DNA of 62,614 nt from positions 1 through 62,614 of the forward strand of contig NZ_JASHIC010000003.1 of the NCBI RefSeq assembly GCF_030056705.1, written 5' to 3'. Below, one piece after another: positions 34,990 through 42,766 of this stretch. The stretch comes from Flectobacillus longus. Lineage in GTDB: Bacteria; Bacteroidota; Bacteroidia; Cytophagales; Spirosomataceae. A program made the translations under genes and the position numbers. The stretch's first letter is position 1. Each line of letters opens with the position of its first letter. A model generated the notes under the pieces. It was not told where the DNA came from and did no database searches. It worked only from the letters and a program-made list of their open reading frames with translations.

Positions 34990-35348
34990 GATGCACGTGC
35001 TTCTTTAGTCTTTTTTTCTAACATATTACCCTCCTTAAAAGTAAGGATACCGGCAAAATCGGAAGGTTTTCTAGGCTTTTTCCCCTCATTAGAATATAAC
35101 TTTTCAACAAACTGTCTAATAATAGATTCTTCTGTTTGTATAGAAAAATTTGAGTTTTGTGATGTTCCATCCTTTTCGGAAGATAATAATAAGTCCATCA
35201 CTTCTGAAAAATTCTTATCATCGTTTAAGTCTATATTTTGCTCTTTGAATTTTGATAATAAGATAGTTATAAGTTTTTTCCAATCTTCCATTTGAATAAT
35301 GACAGCAACTTTAGTTTGCTCATTATCAGATATATATTGTAAGGTCAT
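34971..35348 (-). CDS. Antitoxin partner of the PIN toxin
   Basis: The 125-residue protein begins MTLQYISDNEQTKVAVII and continues with EDWKKL, a start very like a group of Bacteroidota antitoxins whose first line reads LQYISDxxGxxTxVxIPxxEW. The C-terminus (KPRKPSDFAGILTFKEGNMLEKKTKEARASWERDI) is typical of the toxin-wrapping tail of VapB-like antitoxins for PIN toxins. It is longer than most (about 75-85), with an extra middle segment (about 35-75). DNA-binding autoregulation is likely but the operator is not recognised. Confidence 0.75.
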   Translation of the reverse strand: MTLQYISDNEQTKVAVIIQMEDWKKLITILLSKFKEQNIDLNDDKNFSEVMDLLLSSEKDGTSQNSNFSIQTEESIIRQFVEKLYSNEGKKPRKPSDFAGILTFKEGNMLEKKTKEARASWERDI

Positions 35349-35510
35349 AAGCTTTGAGCATAATTGTTATTTCTGTAATCATGGAACGAAAATCTTATAT
35401 CAAAGATACATGATTTTGGAGAATTTCTAATTTTCTTCTTCTATTAGTCGATTAAAATCCCTCCCCACTCATCCACCTTTTCGACCGCTCTACATTTGAC
35501 TTTATTTCAT

Positions 35511-35544
35511 ACTTGTTTTTTTAATTTTAATTGTTCTATATTTG
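35511..35544 (+). promoter_or_regulatory. Promoter of the ABC/GntR operon
   Basis: A TTG -33 box (ACTTG near 35511-35515), about 21 bp, then TATATTTG (35537-35544), an exact TAnnTTTG. Transcription would start near 35551, inside the operator at 35545-35570. Confidence 0.5.
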
Positions 35545-35570
35545 TAGTGTACTATTAAACTAATACACTA
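35545..35570. promoter_or_regulatory. YtrA-type operator overlapping transcription and translation starts
   Basis: TAGTGTA (35545-35551), 12 bp, TACACTA (35564-35570) is a perfect inverted repeat. From memory, Bacillus subtilis YtrA binds AGTGTA-13 bp-TACACT, so this is nearly the same site. It covers the predicted transcription start and the first base of the DoxX-like ATG (35570). The operon's own GntR protein is the obvious ligand. Confidence 0.65.
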
Positions 35571-36175
35571 TGTTTAAATTTATTCTGACACAACGATGGA
35601 TTGTAGGGTGTATTCGATTTTGGTTAGGTTTTATCTTACTAAGTGCTGGGATTACCAAAATGTTACATGGCAATTTTATCCAACTTATTGGTCCTCCTTG
35701 GCTGATTGAAGTACTAGCCAAACATCAATTGGGTTTGTTTGCCGAGTTTATTGCAATAAGTCAAATCATCATTGGTTTTTGTTTGCTGGTCAAGCGATTT
35801 GCTACCCTAGGAGCAGTAATGGCTATTCCGATGTTTCTGAATATTCTGATGGTGACTATTTCGCAGGATTGGAGAGGGACACCTTATGTGGTTGGTTTCT
35901 TTTTGGCTTGTAATATTTATCTTTTGATATGGGATTTTGATAAACTCAAATTCTTACTTATCGATCAGGAGGAGGCGGTTCCGAAGGGAGGGATTACCAG
36001 AAAAAACACACAAATAGATTTGTTATATCTCATTGGTTTAGTGCCCATATTAATAGCAGTGTTGATTCCTATGCCTTTGAGAGCCTCTCAGATACTGGCT
36101 TTTGGAGGATTGGTGTGGTGGGTAGGCGTATATGTTTGGCAATTGATTAAAAAACAAAATAATATTCATAAATAA
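35570..36175 (+). CDS. DoxX-like membrane protein
   Basis: The 201-residue inner-membrane protein has about four to five hydrophobic helices and the DoxX-family start RFWLGFILLSAGITKML, followed by LGLFAEFIAISQIIIGFCLL. The family is linked to redox processes but the reaction is poorly defined. It is first in a five-gene operon with an ABC ATPase, a membrane subunit, a GntR regulator and a DUF2807-like protein. Its start codon lies at the edge of the operator, so its translation and transcription are probably both blocked by the repressor. Confidence 0.75.
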   Translation: MFKFILTQRWIVGCIRFWLGFILLSAGITKMLHGNFIQLIGPPWLIEVLAKHQLGLFAEFIAISQIIIGFCLLVKRFATLGAVMAIPMFLNILMVTISQDWRGTPYVVGFFLACNIYLLIWDFDKLKFLLIDQEEAVPKGGITRKNTQIDLLYLIGLVPILIAVLIPMPLRASQILAFGGLVWWVGVYVWQLIKKQNNIHK

Positions 36176-36207
36176 GAAATCTTCACTTCAACCTCAAAAC
36201 TCAAAAT

Positions 36208-37041
36208 ATGGTTTCGATACATAATTTAGGATTTGGTTATAGCAAGAAAAAGCCTGTATTCGAAGGGCTGAATCTTGAACTCCAAACGGGCAATGTCTAC
36301 GGGCTACTTGGGCGTAATGGCGCTGGGAAATCGAGTCTTCTGCGTAATATCGCAGGTTTACTTACGCCTACATCAGGGCAATGCACGGTCAAAGGGCATA
36401 CGCCACATTTGCGACAACCTAAGTTTTTGCAGGAGTTATTTTTCTTGCCCGAAGAACTACATATTCCGCCCATCAGTATGAAGGAATTTGTGTCGGTGTA
36501 TGCTGTGTTTTATCCCAATTTTTCTCAAAATCAATTGAACGAATATCTCAAGGAGTTTGAGGTGGATAGCACAGCACGACTCACCGAATTATCGTTGGGA
36601 CAAAAGAAAAAGGCCTTGATTAGTTTTGCCTTGGCTACTAACACACCTTTATTGATTATGGACGAACCTACTAATGGTTTGGATATTCCGTCGAAAAGTC
36701 AGTTTCGAAAAATCATTGCTTCTTCCATTACCAACGAGAGAGTTATTCTGATTTCGACGCATCAAGTACGTGACCTTGAATCTTTGATTGACCCAATTAT
36801 TATCATGGATAACCGAGAGGTTTTGCTCAACGCAGGTGCCGATGTGATAGCTGAAAAGCTTTCTTTCAAAACAGTTCAACAAGTGACTAATCATGAAAAA
36901 GTCCTTTATTCAGAGCATTCTATCAGAGGATTTGGTATTGTGATTCCAAACGAAGATAAGTCATATACCAAAGTGGATTTGGAGTTATTGTTCAATGCAG
37001 CTTTAGAAAAGCCACAGGTAATCAAGCAATTATTTAACTAA
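36208..37041 (+). CDS. ABC transporter ATP-binding protein
   Basis: The 277-residue ATPase has Walker A GLLGRNGAGKSSLL (near 35), the signature LSLGQKKK, Walker B LLIMDEPTNGLD and the H-loop STHQ. The last 80 residues extend beyond the ATPase core. It lies 32 bp after the DoxX-like gene and 27 bp before the membrane subunit. YtrB-type ATPases of such GntR-linked operons are tied to cell-envelope or antibiotic stress in Firmicutes; whether that holds here is inference. Confidence 0.92.
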   Translation: MVSIHNLGFGYSKKKPVFEGLNLELQTGNVYGLLGRNGAGKSSLLRNIAGLLTPTSGQCTVKGHTPHLRQPKFLQELFFLPEELHIPPISMKEFVSVYAVFYPNFSQNQLNEYLKEFEVDSTARLTELSLGQKKKALISFALATNTPLLIMDEPTNGLDIPSKSQFRKIIASSITNERVILISTHQVRDLESLIDPIIIMDNREVLLNAGADVIAEKLSFKTVQQVTNHEKVLYSEHSIRGFGIVIPNEDKSYTKVDLELLFNAALEKPQVIKQLFN

Positions 37042-37068
37042 ACTTGGGAAACTTTTTAGATAGAAAAC

Positions 37069-37854
37069 ATGAATCAAACATTAGATATACAAAGATTAGG
37101 GTGGTTGATCAAACGCATTTGGGTTGAAAACCGAAAGCTGTTTGGCATGACCTACGTTGTCATGGTACTGTTGTGTATTGCTACCTATTATTTAGGACGT
37201 GATGCGGATGGTGCTATTGTGGATAGAGACATCAGATTTGGAAGCTTGATTGTCGGAATGTTCGGGCTAGGGGTATTGTTTGCCAACTATATTTTCAGAG
37301 ATTTTTCTCATACGCCTTCTACGATGAGTTATCTGTTGCTTCCAGCATCGCATTTAGAAAAATTCTTGAGTGGACTTTTTTATGTGTTGATTGTCTACCC
37401 GATTGTCATTATTTCAACACACTCATTGATTGATTATGCTGCATTCGAAATCATAAAGTCTTCTTATCCAAATACTCCAATGGAAAGAACGATTATTTCC
37501 TATTCAGAGCTTTTTGAAACGTACTTTAGTGTTCAGGATACAAGGTTTTTAAATGGTATTACAATACTGACAAACTTCTGGACTTTTACGATTATGGGGA
37601 CTTTATTTTTCCAACGATTATCCTTAATCAAAACAGCCTTCTTAGGATTTTCGAGTATCGCCATTATTGCTTGGTTGGAATACCTAATGTTCCATTACAT
37701 CATCGGCGATTTGAATAACAATATCTCATTTAATGCCGAGAAAGACTCGTTTTTAACAGTATATATCACTGTAGGTATCGTTTTGCTTCGCTTCGTTCTA
37801 CCTCTATTTTGGTTGTTGATTGCATATTTAAAGTTAAAGGAAAAGGAGGTTTAA
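37069..37854 (+). CDS. ABC transporter membrane subunit
   Basis: The 261-residue membrane protein has about six hydrophobic helices (for example LFGMTYVVMVLLCIATYYLG, LIVGMFGLGVLFANYIF and VLLRFVLPLFWLLIAYL). No fused ATPase. Its position directly after the ATPase gene marks it as the permease partner. Its last codons contain AGGAGG (37843-37848), the ribosome-binding site of the GntR gene that starts 4 bp after its stop. Confidence 0.8.
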   Translation: MNQTLDIQRLGWLIKRIWVENRKLFGMTYVVMVLLCIATYYLGRDADGAIVDRDIRFGSLIVGMFGLGVLFANYIFRDFSHTPSTMSYLLLPASHLEKFLSGLFYVLIVYPIVIISTHSLIDYAAFEIIKSSYPNTPMERTIISYSELFETYFSVQDTRFLNGITILTNFWTFTIMGTLFFQRLSLIKTAFLGFSSIAIIAWLEYLMFHYIIGDLNNNISFNAEKDSFLTVYITVGIVLLRFVLPLFWLLIAYLKLKEKEV

Positions 37855-37858
37855 CATC

Positions 37859-38227
37859 ATGGAATTTAGAGAAAACCAAGCCATATATCTACAAATAGCA
37901 GAGCTAATTTGTGAGAGAATACTGCTCAAACAATGGGCATCAGAAGATAAAGTTCCTTCTGTCAGAGAACTTGCCGTTCAATTAGAAGTTAATCCCAATA
38001 CAGTTATGAGAACGTATGATTTTTTAGAACAAAAAGGTATCATTTTTACCAAAAGAGGTATGGGCTTTTTTGTATCAACAGATGCACACGATAAAGTGAC
38101 GGAGTTTCGACGTGAAGAGTTTTTACAAAATGAATTACCTCAGTTCTTCAAAGCCATTCACTTATTGGGAATCGACTTTTCAGAATTACAAAATAGATTT
38201 GAAGCTTTTAAAACCGAAAATTATTAA
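37859..38227 (+). CDS. GntR family regulator, YtrA subfamily
   Basis: The 122-residue protein has an N-terminal winged helix (about 8-75: IYLQIAELICERILLKQW, VPSVRELAVQLEVNPNTVMRTY, KRGMGFFV) and a short helical C-terminal tail instead of an effector domain. Both features, and linkage to an ABC transporter, define the YtrA subfamily. The operator at 35545-35570 fits its expected site, so it is probably an autorepressor of the operon. A strong AGGAGG lies 10 bp before its ATG. Confidence 0.9.
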   Translation: MEFRENQAIYLQIAELICERILLKQWASEDKVPSVRELAVQLEVNPNTVMRTYDFLEQKGIIFTKRGMGFFVSTDAHDKVTEFRREEFLQNELPQFFKAIHLLGIDFSELQNRFEAFKTENY

Positions 38228-38230
38228 TCC

Positions 38231-38875
38231 ATGAAGACATCCAACAAACTCCTTGTGACAATGGCAGCCTTGGTCATCATAGGGTTATTAAGTTTTAATA
38301 TTACTTTAAAAGGCAAATTGGTTGAATATAAAGAGACTCATGAGAATACCAAATTAGTCTTAAAGCCATTCAAGTATTTAACACTTCGTTCAAACGCTGG
38401 GAATTATGTCAATGTGGATATTGCGCAAAATCCAGAATATGCTTTGTTAAGTGCTAAGGAAGGTGTTACACAAAAATATGTAGGTGATACCTTAGTGCTG
38501 GAACTTATCGAATCTGTAAATTACGTAAAATTACAGATGCCAATATTATTAGGTATCAATGTGACAAGTGGAGAGGCTATTCAAATTAATATAAACAATA
38601 CATTTAAAGTTGATAGTCTCTGGATAAAATCACAAATTTCTAGTACGACACTTGAATTAAGTGGTATCGAAACAAACAATTTGGATTTATATTCTTCTCA
38701 GTCCTTAATCGTGAATTTGGACCATATAAAAGCCGATCGTTTAGCAATAAATGGAGGAAGAAATAGTGAACTAAAAATGAAAGACATCAAAGTTCAACCT
38801 AACCAGTTGATGTTGAGCGATAGTATTGCAGTACAGGTTTTGGGTAAAGATGCGATGAAGATATTGAGTAAATAA
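38231..38875 (+). CDS. Exported GIN/DUF2807-like protein
   Basis: The 214-residue protein has one N-terminal hydrophobic segment (LLVTMAALVIIGLLSF) and then a beta-rich region with repeating short strands (FKYLTLRSNAGNYVNVDI, SSTTLELSGIETNNLDLYSS, DRLAINGGRNSELKMKDI), like the beta-helix of DUF2807 head-GIN proteins. It is last in the operon, 3 bp after the GntR gene. Function unknown; perhaps an envelope partner of the transporter. A terminator follows at once. Confidence 0.65.
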   Translation: MKTSNKLLVTMAALVIIGLLSFNITLKGKLVEYKETHENTKLVLKPFKYLTLRSNAGNYVNVDIAQNPEYALLSAKEGVTQKYVGDTLVLELIESVNYVKLQMPILLGINVTSGEAIQININNTFKVDSLWIKSQISSTTLELSGIETNNLDLYSSQSLIVNLDHIKADRLAINGGRNSELKMKDIKVQPNQLMLSDSIAVQVLGKDAMKILSK

Positions 38876-38890
38876 ACAGGAATAGTGTAA

Positions 38891-38926
38891 AAAGGCACAA
38901 AGAGGATTTAGCTTCTTTGTGCCTTT
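38891..38926. terminator. Bidirectional terminator between the ABC/GntR operon and the bacteriocin-like island
   Basis: AAAGGCACAAAGA (38891-38903) and TCTTTGTGCCTTT (38914-38926) pair perfectly, loop 10 nt. It separates the plus-strand operon from the minus-strand small membrane genes, so it also marks the island's left edge. Confidence 0.8.
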
Positions 38927-38927
38927 A

Positions 38928-39098
38928 TTATTCTAATTTCTCAGTATCTCGAAGTTTACTTTTACCAGTAAGATAGCAAACCAAACCGAATAAAATAACA
39001 TAAATCTCAAGCTCGTAGATTTTGAAAAAAAATAAAACGACCATTAGAATACCAACAGTTAAGCTTGCTGCTTTGTAGAATTGATGTTTATTGTTCAT
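38928..39098 (-). CDS. Small two-helix membrane protein (56 aa), candidate immunity protein
   Basis: The frame encodes 56 residues: a short polar start (MNNKHQFYK), helix 1 (AASLTVGILMVVLFFFKIY), helix 2 (LEIYVILFGLVCYLTG) and a charged tail (KSKLRDTEKLE). Its size and layout match the proteins at 39259-39432 and 43889-44059. It is the last gene on the minus strand of the bacteriocin-like island and ends at the terminator. Bacteriocin immunity proteins are often like this, but nothing here proves the role. Confidence 0.5.
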   Translation of the reverse strand: MNNKHQFYKAASLTVGILMVVLFFFKIYELEIYVILFGLVCYLTGKSKLRDTEKLE

Positions 39099-39112
39099 GT
39101 TTTGATAAATTT

Positions 39113-39198
39113 CTAGTTCAAGACTCAGTCTTGGACTTATTTTTTTAACAGTTTATAAACTGAAACAAGCGCCAGTCCGAGACTAAGTCTCGAACTAG
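39113..39198. repeat. R4 palindromic element, copy 1 (86 bp)
   Basis: CTAGTTCAAGACTCAGTCTT (from 39113) is mirrored at the other end by CCGAGACTAAGTCTCGAAC and TAG, giving imperfect terminal inverted repeats of about 25 bp; a second inverted repeat (CAGTTTATAAACTG) is central. Copy 2 at 39496-39582 is nearly identical and in the same direction. No coding capacity; it looks like a small non-autonomous mobile element. Confidence 0.8.
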
Positions 39199-39258
39199 GG
39201 AACTATATTTTATTTGTAAGAAGGTTAGGCTTTTGGGCTTTTGAAAAAGTATTCAACC

Positions 39259-39432
39259 TTACTTTTGCTTTTTTACTTTGGCAGTAATCACAAAAACAAC
39301 TACAACAATTAGGAACCCAATTAGGGCTGGAAATTGTAATAGTTCATCGGAACTGAATTTGTTATTTTTAAATCCTAAGTAAATTAGAAACATAATCATA
39401 CTTATTCCTAAAAGGGATATTCCATTTTTCAT
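39259..39432 (-). CDS. Small two-helix membrane protein (57 aa), candidate immunity protein
   Basis: From the ATG at 39432 the frame gives 57 residues: helix 1 (ISLLGISMIMFLIYLGF), a short acidic loop (KNNKFSSDELLQ), helix 2 (FPALIGFLIVVVVFVIT) and a basic tail (AKVKKQK). An in-frame TTG at 39483 would add 17 residues. The gene sits exactly between the two R4 copies, so it may have been gained, or could be lost, with them. Function unknown; immunity is an inference from size and location. Confidence 0.5.
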   Translation of the reverse strand: MKNGISLLGISMIMFLIYLGFKNNKFSSDELLQFPALIGFLIVVVVFVITAKVKKQK

Positions 39433-39495
39433 ACAGCTTTGACGATTGAAAAAACTAATATTTGACAACAAGAATTCAATCAAAGAAACAAATTT

Positions 39496-39582
39496 CTAGT
39501 TCAAGACTCAGTCTTGGACTTATTTTTTTTAACAGTTTATAAACTGAAACAAACGTCAGTCCGAGACTAAGTCTCGAACTAG
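39496..39582. repeat. R4 palindromic element, copy 2 (87 bp)
   Basis: Same orientation as copy 1, differing by one inserted T and about two substitutions over 86 bp, including the central inverted repeat. The near identity implies recent duplication or gene conversion. Confidence 0.8.
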
Positions 39583-39619
39583 GGATGTATTCTTAGAACC
39601 TTTTTTATCCTCTGTTATT

Positions 39620-39715
39620 CTATGCAAAAAACAGTGCATAAAAAATAGCTATTCCACCAACTGCCATTGATAGGACTTCTATCAAAATCATCAATTTTCT
39701 TCGATTTGCTTTCAT
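39620..39715 (-). CDS. Possible membrane microprotein (31 aa)
   Basis: A 31-codon frame: a basic start (MKANRRK), then one hydrophobic helix (LMILIEVLSMAVGGIAIF and YALFFA). The basic-then-hydrophobic pattern fits an inner-membrane microprotein, and other tiny membrane frames surround it. No ribosome-binding site or homologue can be shown, so this is a tentative call. Confidence 0.3.
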   Translation of the reverse strand: MKANRRKLMILIEVLSMAVGGIAIFYALFFA

Positions 39716-39785
39716 TTAGTGAATAGTTAAAGGTGCAAGTTGTGTCCATAAAGTTTCCTCAGCTAACAGATATACGATTAACGTA

Positions 39786-39977
39786 TCACTTTCTATCAGT
39801 CTCTCGAAAAAGATATACCGTTAGTATTCCAGTCATAAATCCTCCTATAAACCAAAGTGTTTTAGATAAGCTCGTGAACGGTGAAAGCTTTTGGAATGAA
39901 AAAGTAGCCTCGGAACTTGATGATATATAGAAGGCGATTACGAACCATAATAGGGTAGTTGGGAATTTGAATTTCAT
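39786..39977 (-). CDS. Small two-helix membrane protein (63 aa) downstream of the exporter
   Basis: The 63-residue frame has helix 1 (FPTTLLWFVIAFYI), a polar serine-rich loop and helix 2 (LWFIGGFMTGILTVYLF), ending in a charged tail (RETDRK). It starts 12 bp after the exporter stop on the same strand, so it is very probably in the exporter operon. The gene order exporter-small membrane protein is common for immunity factors; function not shown. Confidence 0.55.
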   Translation of the reverse strand: MKFKFPTTLLWFVIAFYISSSSEATFSFQKLSPFTSLSKTLWFIGGFMTGILTVYLFRETDRK

Positions 39978-39989
39978 GGTTTTTCAAAA

Positions 39990-42131
39990 TTAAGATATAT
40001 ATAATTCCGATTGTGAGGTTACGCCATTTTCTAAATGGTAGATATGGTCTATCTTGTCCATTAAGTTATAACGATGCGTAACTAAAATTATACACATATT
40101 TGCACTTAATTTCTCAAGGAGTTCTACTACAAACTTTTCCGTTTTACTATCCATGGCAGAAGTAGCTTCATCAAGCAATAAAACTTTTGGTCTACGATAT
40201 AATGCTCTAGCAAGAGCAACTAACTGCTTTTGCCCTCCCGAAAGATTAATGCCTTCTTCGCCCACAATGCTAAGATAACCTTGTGGTAGATTTTCAAAAA
40301 ATGCCGATATACCGACTGACTGGCAGAATTCAACAACCTTTTGTCCTTCTTCAATTACATTTCCGAGCAAAATATTATCAATTAATGTGCCATTAAAGAT
40401 TTTAATATCTTGTGGAACAATGCCAATATGTTCACGCCAGATACTGGCTGGTATATCTTTAATTGACAAAGTGCTATTGATAAGAATATCTCCTGATTCA
40501 AAATTTTGAAATTTTTGTAAAATCTGCAATAATATACTTTTTCCTGATTCTACTTCTCCTAAAAGCCCAACTATTTGCCCTTTACTAACAGAGATAGATA
40601 CATTTTTCAAGAGTTGTGGACGTCCTACGAATCTAAAAGATAAATTATTAATTGACAACGAATTTATATCTGGTAGCGAATAATTATCTTGATGATATGT
40701 ATGAGTAGGTTCTGGTTTGATATTTGTAAATTCAAACATTCTTTCAAATGCTACTTTAGCTTCTTGAAGTTGAATATTAGTTGTTGCTAATCGACTAACA
40801 GCTCCGATCATACCCGAAACAATAGAGATGATTGCCATCATTGCTCCAATTTTGATGTCTTGATGTAATACCGCAAATGATGATATAGCCAAAATGGCTG
40901 TAATAATGAGGGCATTTAGTAATTCGCTCCATAGTCCGTATCTATTCCCCAGCGTACTTAGTTCATAGATTTTCTGCTGAAAAAGTTGGTAATAAACTTT
41001 CCCTATTTGTGTAAATATTCGCTCTTTATTGGCCGATTTAATCACTGAAATACCTGTTATGGCATCCACAAAATGGCTTTCTGTAGAGGCATACTGGCTC
41101 ATTACTTCTTTTTGATATTTGATGATTTTATGGTTGTATTTCCAAACCAAAAAACTATACAGAGGTAAGCTAACAAGAGAAAGTAAACCTACATTTATCG
41201 AATAGTTGAAAATGTAGAATGCCGAAACTAATAATACTAAAATATCAATTACCACATTGCCCACTAAATAGCTAATTACTTGCTGAATTCTACGGGTATC
41301 ATTTAGCCTTGCTATAATTTCCCCTGTTTTACGAGTATCAAAAAATGACTTTTGTAGGTGGAGTAATTTACCGTAGAAATCGTCCATCAAACGATTGTTG
41401 AAATCCTGGCTTTGCCGAAGTAAAAAAAAGCCTCTCAAATAACTTAATCCAGCTCTAGCAACTAACAAGAACGCTAGTAGACACATGCCTAACCATAAAC
41501 GCTGAGTTTGATGTTGAGGAATAATCTCATCCAATAATTTTTGACTAAAAATAGCAGTAGTCATCCCTAAAACTGCAATAGCAATCCCTAAAACCGCTGC
41601 TATCGCCAACATAGGTATATCTTCTCTGATGAGTTCTTTAAACCAAACAATCTTTTTCTGATTACTTGAATAAACTTTTTCAAAAGCTGCTGTTGGGTTT
41701 AGTATTAATACTGCCCTTGTTCTCCAGCGTGTCAGTAGTTCTGACTCGTTCCAAATTTCAATACCCTTGGCTGGGTCTCCAATGATAAAACTTCCATCTT
41801 CAGATGCTTCATAACAAACAACATAGTGCTCTAGCTTTTCATCAATTACTACATGGAGAATACATGGGAAACGTGCCTCTTTTCTAAAAACATTAAGCTC
41901 ATCAACTTCAAACGCTTCAGCTTCCAGATTCAAACTATTGGCAGATTGTTGTAATCCTAATAGGCTTGTTCCTTGAATATTGGTGCCGCTTGACTCTCGT
42001 AGAGTTTCAAGTGTACTGTCTCCACCATAATAGCGAATCACTGATAATAGGCAAGCAACCCCACAATCGGATTCACCTTGTTGTAAAACAAACCCTTTAA
42101 TATTTTGATGACTGTCTTTTTTTGTATTCAT
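39990..42131 (-). CDS. Peptidase-containing ABC exporter (C39 domain, bacteriocin type)
   Basis: The 713-residue exporter has an N-terminal C39 cysteine-protease domain (about 8-140) with Q17, C23 (QGESDCG), H102 and D119 all present, so leader cleavage after double glycine should be active. A six-helix membrane domain (about 155-450) and an ATPase follow: Walker A GLLGEVESGKS, signature NLSGGQKQL, Walker B VLLLDEATSAMD. Such PCATs cut and export GG-leader peptides in one step. Two such peptides are encoded at 44080-44542 on the same strand. ATG at 42131 overlaps the stop of a 24-codon frame. Confidence 0.95.
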   Translation of the reverse strand: MNTKKDSHQNIKGFVLQQGESDCGVACLLSVIRYYGGDSTLETLRESSGTNIQGTSLLGLQQSANSLNLEAEAFEVDELNVFRKEARFPCILHVVIDEKLEHYVVCYEASEDGSFIIGDPAKGIEIWNESELLTRWRTRAVLILNPTAAFEKVYSSNQKKIVWFKELIREDIPMLAIAAVLGIAIAVLGMTTAIFSQKLLDEIIPQHQTQRLWLGMCLLAFLLVARAGLSYLRGFFLLRQSQDFNNRLMDDFYGKLLHLQKSFFDTRKTGEIIARLNDTRRIQQVISYLVGNVVIDILVLLVSAFYIFNYSINVGLLSLVSLPLYSFLVWKYNHKIIKYQKEVMSQYASTESHFVDAITGISVIKSANKERIFTQIGKVYYQLFQQKIYELSTLGNRYGLWSELLNALIITAILAISSFAVLHQDIKIGAMMAIISIVSGMIGAVSRLATTNIQLQEAKVAFERMFEFTNIKPEPTHTYHQDNYSLPDINSLSINNLSFRFVGRPQLLKNVSISVSKGQIVGLLGEVESGKSILLQILQKFQNFESGDILINSTLSIKDIPASIWREHIGIVPQDIKIFNGTLIDNILLGNVIEEGQKVVEFCQSVGISAFFENLPQGYLSIVGEEGINLSGGQKQLVALARALYRRPKVLLLDEATSAMDSKTEKFVVELLEKLSANMCIILVTHRYNLMDKIDHIYHLENGVTSQSELYIS

Positions 42132-42202
42132 AATTGAGGAAGAAAGAAGTGAGCGAACCAAATAGTCAGAATAAGAAAAATGAGTACAAGTAAACGAGGC
42201 AT
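42128..42202 (-). CDS. 24-residue membrane microprotein coupled to the exporter gene
   Basis: A 24-codon frame starts MPRLLVLIFLILTIW and is one continuous hydrophobic helix. Its TGA overlaps the exporter ATG as ATGA (42128-42131), the classic arrangement for translational coupling, and it starts 18 bp after the stop of the thioredoxin-fold gene. It could be a transporter subunit, or only a leader that reinitiates exporter translation. No clear ribosome-binding site is seen. Confidence 0.5.
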   Translation of the reverse strand: MPRLLVLIFLILTIWFAHFFLPQL

Positions 42203-42220
42203 AATAGTGTAGGATTATTG

Positions 42221-42730
42221 TTATTGTGCATCAAGGTATTTCAAAAGGGCTTCTACCTTAGTTTCACCCTTAAATTCCTTTTGCAAGTGATGCTTGTCAT
42301 CGTAGATAAAAATATAAGGAATAGAAATAGAGCCAAATACCTTTTCGACTTTCGTAGCATCCAAGTGCGCTAAATAAGTATTAGGTAAGCTTTTTAGATG
42401 ATACTTTTGGGCAAAAGTATCTATCACAATACTATCTGCGATAGAAATCCACCAAAGATTTACATGCTCGAACTCTTTTTGATTTTCGGTTATGGCTTGA
42501 GCTTCATATTGACAATGTTCACACTCTGGGTGGAAAAACAGTATAATAGTTGCAAACTTGTTTGGCTTAGGATTAGAACCAATCCATTCAAAAGTAGATA
42601 TTTGGGGTAAGTGCCGTACTTGTTGTGCGTAAATTCTTTTTTCTTCTATTTTCTGATATGAACTATAGGCAAAGTAGATAATAGTATTCAAGACCAATAA
42701 AAGTATCCCAAAGAGTAGTAGTTTTTTCAT
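42221..42730 (-). CDS. Membrane-anchored thioredoxin-fold protein (TlpA/redoxin-like)
   Basis: The 169-residue protein has an N-terminal membrane anchor (KKLLLFGILLLVLNTIIYFA) and a periplasmic thioredoxin-like domain with the redox motif HPECEHCQYE (CxxC as CEHC) and the cis-proline region SIPYIFIYDD. It lies between a membrane protein gene and the exporter gene on the same strand. Since both candidate substrates have exactly two cysteines after the leader, it may make or proofread their disulfide; that is inference. Confidence 0.82.
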   Translation of the reverse strand: MKKLLLFGILLLVLNTIIYFAYSSYQKIEEKRIYAQQVRHLPQISTFEWIGSNPKPNKFATIILFFHPECEHCQYEAQAITENQKEFEHVNLWWISIADSIVIDTFAQKYHLKSLPNTYLAHLDATKVEKVFGSISIPYIFIYDDKHHLQKEFKGETKVEALLKYLDAQ

Positions 42731-42766
42731 AAGGTATAGCAATTTGATAAGTATATTTATTGGAAT

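Noticed and set aside
39113-39582. Insertion sequence
   Set aside because: No transposase frame lies between or near the copies; they are classed as non-autonomous repeats only.
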